A DNA stretch of 64,000 nt from Magnolia sinica. Taxonomy: Eukaryota; Streptophyta; Magnoliopsida; Magnoliales; Magnoliaceae. Positions within the stretch are counted from its first letter, which is position 1. Every line of letters begins with the position of its first letter. The notes below the pieces were generated by a model. That model searched no databases and was not told the DNA's origin. It saw only the letters and a list, made by a program, of their open reading frames with translations. The position numbers were made by a program, and so were the translations under genes. Location of the stretch: the NCBI RefSeq assembly GCF_029962835.1, contig NC_080582.1, positions 18,608,032-18,672,031 on the forward strand, in the 5' to 3' direction. Below, piece by piece: positions 21,893 through 34,400 of this stretch.

Positions 21893-22800
21893 CTCAGGTA
21901 AAAAATTAAGAAACTCAAAAAAATTATGAATTTTGAAAAAAATTATTTGAGAAGCTTATAAAAATAATTAACAATGTTTAAGAAAATTTTAAATTTTGAA
22001 AAAAAAAACTGTAATTTTATAAAAATCTAGATTTTGAAAAAAAAATTAAAAACTTTGAATAATGTTGATAATTTTTTTAAAAAAAAAATCGATAAAAAAA
22101 TGATAATTTTAAAAAGAAAATTTTAAAAATTAAAAAAAAAATTGTGAAAAAATTGACAAATTGTAAAAAATATATATATTTTAAAAAAGAAAACTAGATT
22201 TTGTATTTTGACAAGAAAAATTAAAAAGTTATATAACAAAAGTGAGATTTAAATAATGATATTTTGAAAAAGAAAATTTAAAAAATAAAATAAAATAGTG
22301 AAAAAATTGAAAAATTGTAAAAATATATATTTTTTAAAAAAGAAAACTAGATTTTGTATTTTGACAAGAAAAATTAAAAAGTTATATAACAAAAGTGAGA
22401 TTTAAAAAATAATATTTTGAAAAAGAAAATTTAAAAAATAAAACAAAATTGTGAAAAAATTGGCAAATTGTAAAAAAATATATATTTTAAAAAAGAAAAC
22501 TAGATTTTGTATTTTGACAAGAAAAATTAAAAAGTTATATAACAAAAGTGAGATTTAAAAAATGATATTTTGAAAAAGAAATTTTAAAAAATTAACAAAA
22601 TTGTGAAAAAATTGACAAATTGTAAAATATATATATTTTTTTAAAAAAGAAAACTAAATTTTGTAAAAAAAAAAATGTTAAATTTATTCATAATAAAATG
22701 ATATTTAGTTAAAAGAGTAAAAAAATATATACATTTTGAAAAAAAAAATGTTAAATTTATTTGTGAAAAATAAAATTACTAAATTATTAAGCACATCCAC
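21893..22800. repeat. AT-rich region with 153-bp tandem repeat
   Basis: Extremely A/T-rich. AAACTAGATTTTGT recurs at 22,191, 22,344 and 22,497, 153 bases apart. A diverged fourth copy is at 22,651 (AAACTAAATTTTGT). Each copy also has TGTATTTTGACAAGAAAAAT and AAGTTATATAACAAAAGTGA. No coding sequence. Confidence 0.85.
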
Positions 22801-22806
22801 TAATTG

Positions 22807-23826
22807 AACCTTTAATCATTTTTGGACAATCTAATCAGTTCAAATTAAAGAGTAAATAACTTCAGATGTTTAAATCAAATTTCACTGAAATTGTTGGTCA
22901 ATCTTGTATACCCAATATCTTTCTCATATATATGTAGCCTGATTGACGCGAGTAACTAGTCAAATTGAGAATTGATTAGTAAAATAGAGTGAATGGACTG
23001 GACACGTAAAATGGGCCAAATATTCTTGTTAAAATTGTGACCCAAATTATAACTGACCTTGTGAGAACCTAAGAATTGATGTTAGTAAGTTTTGTGGGCC
23101 TCATCATGGTGTGTGTCAAACATCAACACCGTGGATTTGATGTGTCTCATTTATAGTTATGAGATATCTCAAAAATCATCGGTAAACGAAACTCGAGTGG
23201 GCCATACCATTTAAAACTATGTGAAGACATCCTAAAAAATATAAAAGCACTTAGTGGGGCCCACATGAGTTTTGGATGCGGTTGAAACTTGGTCTGACCC
23301 CTCATCCAAGTGGGACACACATAATGAGTGGGTTGGATATGTGAATCACATTTAAGCAGGCCCAATATATGATTATGAATGTTTTAAGGAAACCTTTCTC
23401 CACTACATTTAAGTGAATTACTCATTACCTTTATCAGAGTAAACTCTGTGGGGTTCACCGTTATTTATTTATTTTATCCACTCCATTCATCCATGTTAAC
23501 AGATAATTTGAGGTCTAAAGAACAAACAGGAACCATATCCAAAGCTCAAGTGGACCACACCACAGGAAATAGTGTGATTGAACCTCTACCATTTAAAATT
23601 TCTTGGAGGCCATAGAAGTTTTAGATCAAGCTGATGTTTGTGTTTTCTATTCATTTATATATTTTTGATATTATGAACAACCTTTAACTGTTTTTGGACA
23701 ATCTGATCAGTCCAGACATGAATAGTAAATAACTTCAGATGTTTAAATCAAAATTCACTCAAATTGTTGATCAATCTTGTTTGCCCAATATCTTTCTCAT
23801 GCGAAGTATGATCAAGGTGAGTAACC
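22807..23826. repeat. 149-bp direct repeat pair, about 872 bp apart
   Basis: 22,807-22,955 and 23,679-23,826 share AACCTTTAA, TTTTTGGACAATCT, TAAATAACTTCAGATGTTTA and CCAATATCTTTCTCAT in order with moderate divergence. The interval between them (22,956-23,678) contains a partial palindromic repeat and an exact GTGGGGCCCAC at 23,254-23,264. It could be a small tandem duplication or a TRIM-like structure. No TG...CA ends were found. Confidence 0.7.
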
Positions 23827-23842
23827 GTTTTTGGATGTTGTC

Positions 23843-24276
23843 GGTGCTCTATGGGTCCCACCATGATGTATGTGTTTCATCCATGCTGTCTATCCATTTT
23901 TACAAATCATATTAGGGCCAAATACTAAAAATGAGATCTCAGGTGGACCACACCACATGAAAACAATAGTGATTGGATATCCACCATTAAAACCCTCCTA
24001 AGGTCCACTGTACCTTTTATTTGACATCATATCTATTGATTAGGTCATACAGGCCTAGATGAAGGGAAAAAAAATATCAGATTGATCCATAACTTTATAT
24101 GGCCCCCAAAAGGTTTTTAATGGTCGACGCTTATTCAACACTGTTTCTTATAATGTGGTCCAGTTGAGATTGGGATATACCTCATTTTTTGTCTCATACC
24201 ATAAAATAAAATGAAAAATAGATGGATGTCAAGGATGAAACATGCACATACATCATGGTGGGGCCCACAGAGCACC
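23843..24276. mobile_element. Palindromic MITE-like element A (434 bp)
   Basis: Starts GGTGCTCTATGGGTCCCACC and ends with the inverted sequence GGTGGGGCCCACAGAGCACC. The terminal inversions extend through CATGATGTATGTGTTTCATC (with its inverse at about 24,233-24,255). No coding capacity. The long inverted arms suggest a foldback or MITE derived from a DNA transposon. The family is not assigned. Confidence 0.8.
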
Positions 24277-24299
24277 AACCATGTGACCCATGACCACTC

Positions 24300-24355
24300 G
24301 TGAGAGAGACTTGAAGTCTCTCTCGCTCTCTGTCCTCTCTCACTCTTACTCTCGC

Positions 24356-24395
<40 letters not shown>
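24300..24395. repeat. CT-rich tract and (CT)n microsatellite
   Basis: GTCTCTCTCGCTCTCTGTCC leads into an uninterrupted CT run at about 24,358-24,393. It follows directly after element A, and a similar CT tract follows element B at 25,295-25,505. Confidence 0.9.
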
Positions 24396-24800
24396 ATGGA
24401 TGACGTGGACAAAGTGGACCATACCACAGGAAACAGTAGGAATAATGATTTCCACCGTTGAAATCTTCCTATGGCCTATAATGATTTTTATTTGTCATCC
24501 AACCTGTTCAATAGATCACAAATACATGGATGAAGGGAAAACTAAAGTATCAACTTGATCCAAAACTTCGGTGGCCTTGCAAATTATTTTAATGGTAGAC
24601 GTTCAGTTTATACTATTTCCTATGATGTGGTCTACTTCAAATTTTTATAGGCTTCATTTTTGAGCTTATGTAATAAAATTATATGTTAAAATGGATGGAT
24701 GGAGTGGATAAAATGAATAAATTATGGTGGCCCCCATAGGATTTACTCTGTACGCTTGGGAACGGATTGACTACTCCCCCGACACCAACCAATGACTAGT

Positions 24801-25248
24801 GGTCAGTACTCTATGGATCCCACCACGATGTATGTGTTTCATCCATGCCGTCCATATATTTTTACAGATAATTTTACAATATGAGACCAAAAATGAGATA
24901 TATGCAAATCTCAAGTGGACCACATTACAGGAAACAGTGTTGAATGAGCGTCGACCATTAAAAATATGATTAGTAGCCATAAAAGTTTTGGATCAAGCTT
25001 ATTTTTTATTTTTTCCCTTCATCTGGTCCTGGATGACCAAATCAACAGATTTGATGTCAAATAAATAGTACAGTGGGCCTTAGGAGGATTTTAATGGTGG
25101 ATATCCAATCACTATTTTTCTCATGTGGTGTGGACCACCTGAGATTTATTTCCCTTTAATTTTCGGCTTAAAGCCCTAATATGATTTGTAAAAATGGATA
25201 GACGGCATGGATGAAAGGCATACATCATGGTGGGGCCCACAGAGCACC
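24801..25248. mobile_element. Palindromic MITE-like element B (about 448 bp)
   Basis: Left end AGTACTCTATGGATCCCACC and right end GGTGGGGCCCACAGAGCACC, with long inverted arms. Its right arm is nearly the reverse complement of the left arm of element A (23,843 onward), so A and B are close relatives. Both are followed by CT-rich sequence. Confidence 0.8.
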
Positions 25249-25294
25249 GTCCAATCTCGCCCAAAATTGGCCGCACGCACCCGAGCACCCTCCC

Positions 25295-25374
25295 TCTTCT
25301 CTCTCTCTCACCCCTGCCCTCCCTCGACGAGGGCTCTCTCTCTCTCTCCCTCGCCGCCCTCTCTCACTCTCGCG

Positions 25375-25416
<42 letters not shown>

Positions 25417-25510
25417 CCTCTCTCCACCGTGCCCTCTCTCTGTTTCTGTCTCTCTCGGTGCTCTCTCTCCTGCATCCACATGAGGTATCTCTCTCTCTCT
25501 CTATCTCAAT
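25295..25510. repeat. CT-rich tract with (CT)n runs
   Basis: Dense CTCTCTCTC sequence with two long pure runs (about 25,379-25,412 and 25,489-25,502). Serine/leucine frames on plus and arginine/glutamate frames on minus are products of the repeat, not genes. Confidence 0.9.
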
Positions 25511-25526
25511 ATCGATTGAAACGACT

Positions 25527-25603
25527 TAGGGATTTAGGGATTTGGGGATTGGGGGTTTAGGGATTTTGGGATTTGGGGATTTAGGGATTTAGGGATTAAG
25601 GTA
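25527..25603. repeat. G-rich telomere-like block (TTTAGGG/TTTGGGG variants)
   Basis: GATTTAGGGATTTGGGGATT and neighbouring variants make about ten GGG-containing 7-9-base units. The orientation is opposite to the C-rich array at 28.4-41.1 kb. A smaller block of the same kind occurs at 27,172-27,240. It has potential to form G-quadruplexes. Confidence 0.75.
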
Positions 25604-25689
25604 GGCCCTACTGAGTTTACTCAGTACAATAAGAGCGTACTGAGTAACTCAGTATGCAATCCAATTTCGTCTGCAGCACCACCATGATC

Positions 25690-27070
<1,381 letters not shown>

Positions 27071-27158
27071 CTACATGGAGTCGAACCCTGTAAAAATTGC
27101 AATAGAAGGTGTAGAACGGTTTAAGAAGGAAAATTGTGATCTGATAATTATAGACACG
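27071..27158 (+). pseudogene. Captured SRP54 exon fragment 2
   Basis: The frame reads [20 protein letters not shown] then NCDLIIIDT, the G-domain block of SRP54 that leads into the DTSGR (G3) motif. The match ends exactly at DT. The following bases GATGTGGACCCTCG start a G-rich telomere-like stretch instead of the SGR codons. So the fragment is cut in the middle of a GTP-binding motif and cannot be functional. Confidence 0.9.
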
Positions 27159-27171
27159 ATGTGGACCCTCG

Positions 27172-27240
27172 TTTAGGGATTTGGGGATTTTAGGGCTTAC
27201 AGATTTCAATGTGGACCCCGAACTGGGGATTGGGGAGTTT
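27172..27240. repeat. Second small G-rich telomere-like block
   Basis: GTTTAGGGATTTGGGGATTT and, after a short gap, CTGGGGATTGGGGAG. The words ATGTGGACCC occur before each half, suggesting a local duplication. It directly abuts the broken end of SRP54 fragment 2. Confidence 0.6.
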
Positions 27241-27668
27241 TTTTATTTGAAAAACTTCATCAATCTGTTGTGGTAAGTAGGCTACTGAGGTTGAAGATCA
27301 GGCTCGAACAAGCTTTGTAATCGTCCATAAAAATCCTTAACACTGTTTGCTACGTCGATTATCTTGAGGCCAACGTTCTTTTGGGAATGAAGAAGCACTT
27401 GTTGACATCCTTTGATCTCTAGCACTGCAGATCTCGTTGTTGTCCCCAACATTATCTATTTCTTTTGATCTGTTTAACAATTGCTTAAGCTTAGTTATGT
27501 TGGTTAGCATGAGGAGGTGATTATAAATAGTAACAATTGCTTAAGTTTACAATAGCATCATCACAAAGTTTAGCTTTATCTGCAATACAAGTGATTATAA
27601 ATGTATCGGTTGCATGGATCTATATATAGGTTGCATTATAGGGAAACATTTAATGATATGTCATACAG
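27241..27668. other. Sequence between SRP54 and MAP kinase fragments
   Basis: AT-rich, no recognised coding sequence. It has a direct repeat of TATAGGGAAACATTTAATGA (about 27,636-27,655 and 27,702-27,721), the second copy lying inside the MAP kinase fragment. This looks like a local duplication. Confidence 0.4.
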
Positions 27669-27730
27669 GTTGTGGCTATCAAAGATATAATATCACCTCC
27701 TTATAGGGAAACATTTAATGATGTGTACAG
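27669..27730 (+). pseudogene. Captured MAP kinase exon fragment
   Basis: Bounded by an ACAG acceptor and a GTAAAT donor, the frame reads VVAIKDIISPPYRETFNDVY. It matches the plant MAP kinase segment VxAIxDIIxPPxRExFNDVY, which lies between the alpha-C region and the hinge. The rest of the kinase is absent: no P-loop, HRD, DFG or TEY can be found nearby. The residues are largely conserved, so capture is not extremely ancient or the fragment was copied from a functional gene. Confidence 0.82.
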
Positions 27731-27785
27731 GTAAATTCATTTTTTTATTCCTTATATTGTTTCCTAGTTATATTTGTGTTGGTTT

Positions 27786-27930
27786 CAGAGTACAGGTAGC
27801 AATAGAAAGTGTTGGTCGATTGTGGCTTATAGACAAAGGGATGAGTAACCAACAATACGAATATGGGAAGCCTTCCCCAGGTATCCAAATGCTTTTAGAT
27901 ATAATTATGTTGTTTTTAAATGTATTAGAT
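27786..27930 (+). other. Exon-like reading, unassigned
   Basis: A plus frame gives VQVAIESVGRLWLIDKGMSN then QQYEYGKPSPGIQM. I do not recognise the family. It could be another captured exon or chance. It lies between the MAP kinase fragment and the 167-bp repeats. Confidence 0.3.
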
Positions 27931-28434
27931 CGAAATTGATGGAGTAGACCCGGATGTGTGTCGGAGCTATCCGGATGTTGAGCGGGGGTCCCTGGAAGGT
28001 GGGAACCGCTGTTATGACCATGATGAAGCTGTTCATTTCCTATGGACAACATTGGATTAGCCTGACCATTTGGACAAGCCATGTTTATGTATTAACTCAA
28101 AATTGATGGAGCAGACCCGGATGTGCGTTGGAGCTATCCGGATGTTAAGCGGGGGTCCCTGAAAGGTGGGAACCACTGTTATGACCATGATAAAGTTGTT
28201 CATTTCCTATGGAGAGCATTGGAGGGGCCTGGCCATTTGGACATGCCGTGTTTATGTATTTGATCGAAATTAATGGAGCAAACCCAGATATGCATCGGAG
28301 CTATTCGGAAGAGCGGGGTTCCCTGGAAAGAGGGAACCGCTATTATGACCATGATGAAGCTGTCTATTTTTTATGGACAACATTGGAAGGGCCTGGCTAT
28401 TTGCGCCAGATGGCCGTGTTTATATCTGTATTTG
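27931..28434 (+). repeat. 167-bp tandem repeat, 3 copies, coding-like
   Basis: Copies start at about 27,931, 28,098 and 28,265. Each contains CCGGATGTG-like, GGAGCTAT, TCCCTGGAA, GGGAACC and TTATGACCATGATGAAGCTG words. The third, in one frame, reads MHRSYSEERGSLERGNRYYD then HDEAVYFLWTTLEGPG. Because 167 is not a multiple of three, the frame changes between copies. I do not recognise the protein. It may be a triplicated captured exon. Confidence 0.75.
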
Positions 28435-28440
28435 CACGGA

Positions 28441-31400
28441 CCATACCCTTAACCTAAACCAAAACCTATGACCTAAAACCTTAACCTATAACCTAAACCT
28501 CAACCTTAACCTAAACTTAAACCTTAACCTAAACCTAAAACCTAAATGTATTCTCAAATCCCTAAACCTAAACCTACACTTAATCCTACTCTTAACTCCC
28601 TAACCTAAACCTATACCTAAACTTGAAAACCCAAACATAAACTCAATCCCAAACCCGAACCTAAACCTTAACCTTAATCTATTCTCAATTCCCTAAACCT
28701 ATATCTTATAACCTAAACCTAAACCTAAACCTAAACCTAAACCTTAACTTATACTTATAACCTTAACCTAAACCTATAACCTTAACCTAAAACCTAAACC
28801 TATAACCTAAACCTAAATCAAAACATATAAACAAAACCAAAACCAAAACCAAAACCTATATCCTAAACCCGAATGCATTCTCAAATCCTAGAACCCATAA
28901 TCTAAATCTAAACCTAAACCTAAACCTAATCTTGTAACCTATAACCTAAACCAAAACCTATAACCTAAACCAAAGCCAAAACATATAGCCTAAACCCGAA
29001 CCCATTCTCAAATCCAAAAACCTATAACCTAAACCGTTAACCTATAACCTAAATCAAAACCTATAACCTAAACCAAACCTAAACCTATAATCTATAACCT
29101 AAATCAAAACATATAATCAAAACCAAATCCCAAAACTCAAACCTAAACCTAAACCTAAACCTATAACCTAAACCTAAACCTATAACCTAAACTCAAATCC
29201 CTAAACCTAAACCTAAACGTAATCCTATAACCTAAACTCAAATCCCTAAACCTTAACTTATAACCTAACCTAAACCTATACTTATAACCTAAAACTATTC
29301 TCAAATCCCAAAACCTATAACCTAAACTTAACCTTTCCCTAAACCTATAACCTAAACTCAATTTCATAAACCTAAACCTAGACCTAAACCTAAACCTATA
29401 ACCTAAACTCAAATCCCTAAACCTTAACCTATAACCTAACCTAAACCTATACTTATAACCTAAAACTATTTCCAAATCCCAAAACCTATAACCTAAACCT
29501 AAGCTTTCCCTAAACCTATAAGCTAAACTCAATTCCCTAAAGTTAAACCTAGACTTAATCCTAATCTCAACTCCCTAACCTAAACCTAAACATAAACTTG
29601 AAAACTCAAACTTAAACCCAATCCCGAACCTGAACCCGATTTCTTAAACCTAAACCATAATCCATTCTCAAATCCAAAAATCTATAACCTAAACCTAAAC
29701 CAAAATCAAAACTTATAACCTAAACCCGAACCCATTCTCAAATCCCAAAACCTATAACCTAAACCAAAACCAAAACCTATAACCTAAACCCGAACCCATT
29801 CTCAAATACCAAAATCTATAACCTAAACATAAACCTTAACCTAAACCTATAACCTATAACCAAAACCTATAACCTAAACCCGAACCCATTCTCAAATCCC
29901 AAAACCTATAACCTAAACCTAAACCTAAACCTATAACCTATAATATAAATCAAAACCAAAACCTAAACCTAAAACCTAAACCTATAACATATAACCTAAA
30001 TCAAAACCTATTACCTTTCCCTAATCCTTAACCTAAACCTATAACCAATAACCTAAATCAAAACCAAAACCAAAACCAAACCTAAACCTAAACCTAAACC
30101 TATAACTTATAACCTAAACCTAAACCTAAAACCTAATGTATTCTCAAATCCCTAAACCTAAACCTACACCTAATCCTAATCTCAACTCCCTAACCTAAAC
30201 TTAAACCTAAGCTTGAAAACCCAAACCTAAACCCGATCCTAAATCCGAACACGATTTCCTAAACATAAACATTAACCTATAACCTAACCTAAACCTATAC
30301 TTATAACCTAAACCTATTCTCAAATCCCAAAACCTATAGCTATAACCTAAACCTTAACCAAAAACCTATAACCTAACCGAAACCTAAACATATAACCTTA
30401 ACCTAAACCTAAACCTATAACCATAACCTTAACATATAACTTTAACCAAAACCTATAACCTAAACCTACTCTCAAATCCCGAACCCGATTTCCTAAACCT
30501 AAACCTTAACCTATTCTCAATTCGCTAAACCTATAGCTTATAGCCTAAACCAAAATCTAAACATATACCTTAACCTAAACCTATAAACTATAACCTAAAC
30601 ATAAACCTAAAACCTAAATGTATTCTCAAATCTCTAAACCTAAACCTACACCTAATCCTAATCTCAACTCCCTAAACTAAACCTAAACCTAAACTTGAAA
30701 ACCCAAACCTAAACCTGATCCTGAACCCGAACCCGATTTCTTAAACCTAAACCTCAACCTATTCTCAATTCCCTAAATCTTAACCTATAACCTAACCTAA
30801 ACCTAAATCTATAACCTAAACCTAAATCTATAACCTAAGTGTATTCTCAAATCCTTAAACCTAAACCTACACCTGATCCTAATCTCAACTCCTTAACCTA
30901 AACCTAAACCCAATCCCGAACCCGATCCCGATTTTCTAAACCTAAACATTAACCTATTCCCAATTCCCTAAACCTATATCTTATAACCTAAACGTAAACC
31001 TAAACCATAACCTAAACCTAAACCTAAACCTATAACCTATAACCTTAACCTAAACCTAAACTTAAACCTGTAACCTATAACCTAAACCAAAACCTAAAAC
31101 CTAAATGTATTCTCAAATCCCTAAAACTAAACCTACACCTAATCCTAATCTCAACTCTCTAACCTAAAACTAAACCTAAACTTGAAAACTCAAACCTAAA
31201 CCCGATCCCGAACCCGAACCCGATTTCCTAAACCTAAACCTCAACCTATTCTCAATTCCCTAAACCTATAGCCTATAACCTAAATCGAAACCTAAACCTA
31301 CACCTAAACCTAAACCTATTACATATTACCTAAACATAAACCTAAAACCTAAATGTATTCTCAAATCCCTAAACCTAAACCTACACCTAATCCTAATCTC

Positions 31401-34400
31401 AACTCCCTAACCTAAACCTAAACCTAAACTTGAAAACCAAAACCTAAACCTGATCCTGAACCCGAACCCGATTTCCTAAACCTAAACCTCAACCTATTCT
31501 CATTCCCTAAACCTTAACCTATAACCTAACCTAAACCTAAATCTATAACCTATAACCTAAACCTAAACCTATAACCTAAGTGTATTCTCAAATCCCTAAA
31601 CCTAAACCTACACCAAATCCTAATCTCAACTCCTTCACCTAAACCTAAAACCGATCCCGAACCCGATCCCGATTTCCTAAACCTAATCATTAACATATTC
31701 TCAATTCCCTAAACCTATATCTTATAACCTAAACCATAACCTAAACTTAAACCTAAACCTATAACCTACAACCTTAACCTAAACCTAAACTTAAACCGGT
31801 AACCTATAACCTAAACCTAAACCTAAAACCTAAATGTATTCTCAAATCCCTAAACTTAAACCTACACCTAATCTAAATCTCAACTCCCTAACCTAAACCT
31901 AAACCTAAACTTGAAAACCTAAACCTAAACCCGATCCCGAACCCGAACCCAATTTCCTAAACCTAAACCTTAACCTATTCTCAATTCCCTAAACCTATAT
32001 CTTATAACCTAAACCGAAACCTAAACCTATATCTAAACCTAAACCTAAACCTAAACCTAGAACCTATAACCTAAACATAAACCTAAAACCTAAATGTATT
32101 CTCAAATCCCTAAACCTAAACCTACACCTAATCCTAATCTCAACTCCCTAACCTAAACCTAAACCTAAACTTGATAACCCAAACCTAAACCCGATCCTGA
32201 ACCCAAACCTTAACCTATTCTCAATTCCCTAAACCTAAACCTAAAACCTAAGTGTATTCTCAAATCCTTAAACCTAAACCTACACCTAATCCTAATCTCA
32301 ACTCCTTAACCTAAACTTAAACCTAAATTTGAAAACCAAAACCTAAACCTGATCCCGAACCCGAACCCGATTTCCTAAACCTAAACATTAACCTATTCTC
32401 AATTCCCTAAACCTATATCTTATAACCTAAACCTAAACCTAAACCATCACCTAAACCTAAACCTAAACCTGTAACCTATAACCTAAACCTAAACCTAAAC
32501 CTACACCTAATCCTAATCTCAACTCCCTAACCTAAACCTAAACTTGAAAACCAAAACCTAAACCCGATCCAGAACCCGAACCCAAACCCGATTTTCTAAA
32601 CCTAAACCTTAACCTGTTCTCAATTCCCTAAACCTATATCTTATAACCTAAACCTATACCTAAACCTAAACCTATAACCTATAACCTAAACATAAACCTA
32701 AAACCTAAATGTATTCTCAAATCCTCAAACCTAAACCTACACCTAATCCTAATCTCAACTCCCTAACCTAAACCTAAACCTAAACTTGATAACCCAAACC
32801 TAAACCCGATCCTGAACCCAAACCCGATTTTCTAAACCTAAACCTTAACCTATTCTCAATTCCCTAAACCTTAACCTATAACCTAACATAACCCTAAACC
32901 TAAACCTAAAACCTAAGTGTATTCTCAAATCCTTAAACCTAAACCTACACCTAATCCTAATCTCAACTCCTTAACCTAAACTTAAACCTAAATTTGAAAA
33001 CCAAAACCTAAACCTGATCCCGAACCCGAACCCGATTTCCTAAACCTAAACATTAACCTATTCTCAATTCCCTAAACCTATATCTTATAACCTAAACCTA
33101 AACCTAAACCATCACCTAAACCTAAACCTAAACCTGTAACCTATAACCTAAACCTAAACCTAAACCTACACCTAATCCTAATCTCAACTCCCTAACCTAA
33201 ACCTAAACTTGAAAACCAAAACCTAAACCCGATCCCGAACCCGAACCCAAACTCGATTTCCTAAACCTAAACCTTAACCTGTTCTCAATTCCCTAAACCT
33301 ATATCTTATAACCTAAACCGAAACCTAAACCTATAACCTATAACCTAAACATAAACCTAAAACCTAAATGTATTCTCAAATCCTCAAACCTAAACCTACA
33401 CCTAATCCTAATCTCAACTCCCTAACCTAAACCTAAACCTAAACTTGATAACCCAAACCTAAACCCGATCCTGAACCCGAACCCGATTTTCTAAACCTAA
33501 ACCTTATCCTATTCTCAATTCCCTAAACCTTAACCTATAACCTAAACTAAACCTAAATCTATAACCTAAACCCAAACCTAAAACCTAAGTGTATTCTCAA
33601 ATCCTTAAACCTAAACTTACACCCAATCATAATCTCAACTCCTTAACCTAAACTTAAATCTAAATTTGAAAACCCAAACCTAAACCCGATCCCGAACCCG
33701 AACCCGATTTCCTAAACCTAAACATTAACCTATTCTCAATTCCCTAAACCTATATCTTATAACCTATACCTAAACCTAAACCTTAACCTAAACCTATAAC
33801 CTATAACCTTGACCTAAAACTAAACCTAAACCTGTAACCTATAACCTAAACCTAAACCTAAAACCTAAATGTATTCTCAAATCCCTAAACCTAAACCTAC
33901 ACCTAATCCTAATCTCAACTCCCTAACCTAAACCTAAACCTAAACTTAAAAACTAAAACCTAAACCCGATCCCGAACCCGAACTCGATTTCCTAAACCTA
34001 AACATTAACCTATTCTCAATTCCCTAAACCTATATCTTATAACCTATACCTAAACCTAAACCTTAACTTAAACCTAAACCTAAACCTATAACTTATAACC
34101 TTTATTCTTAAATCCCTAAACCTAAACCTACACCTAATCCTAATCTCAACTCCTAACCTAAACCTAAACTTAAACTTGAAAATCCAAACTTAAACCTGAT
34201 CCTGAACCCAAACCCAATTTCTTAAACCTAAACCTTAACCTATAACCTTACCTAAACCTATACTTATAATCTAAACCTATTCTCAAATCCCAAAACCTAT
34301 AACTATAACCTAAACCTTAACCAAAAATTTATAACCTAACCTAAACCTAAACCTATAACCTAAACTTAAAACTAAAACCTAAGTGTATTCTCAAATCCTT

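Larger units (their letters stand above)
23435..24750. repeat. Palindromic MITE-like repeat with a second one nested in it
   Basis: Outer ends CAGAGTAAACTCTGTGGGG and (right) CCCCCATAGGATTTACTCTG are inverted copies. Nested inside is 23,843-24,276. The interior has the usual core phrases (CAAGTGGACCACACCACAGG near 23,550, its equivalent near 24,415). The presence of a copy of the 149-bp direct repeat inside makes the exact history unclear. Confidence 0.5.

Noticed and set aside
25207..25560. Overlapping Ser/Leu-rich (plus) and Arg/Glu-rich (minus) frames
   Set aside because: Generated by the (CT)n tract following MITE-like element B.
29161..29532. Long minus frame with YRFRxxLSLGYRF peptide repeats
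   Set aside because: It is the translation of the CCTAAA-type array; the peptide periodicity follows the DNA repeat and there is no independent coding evidence.
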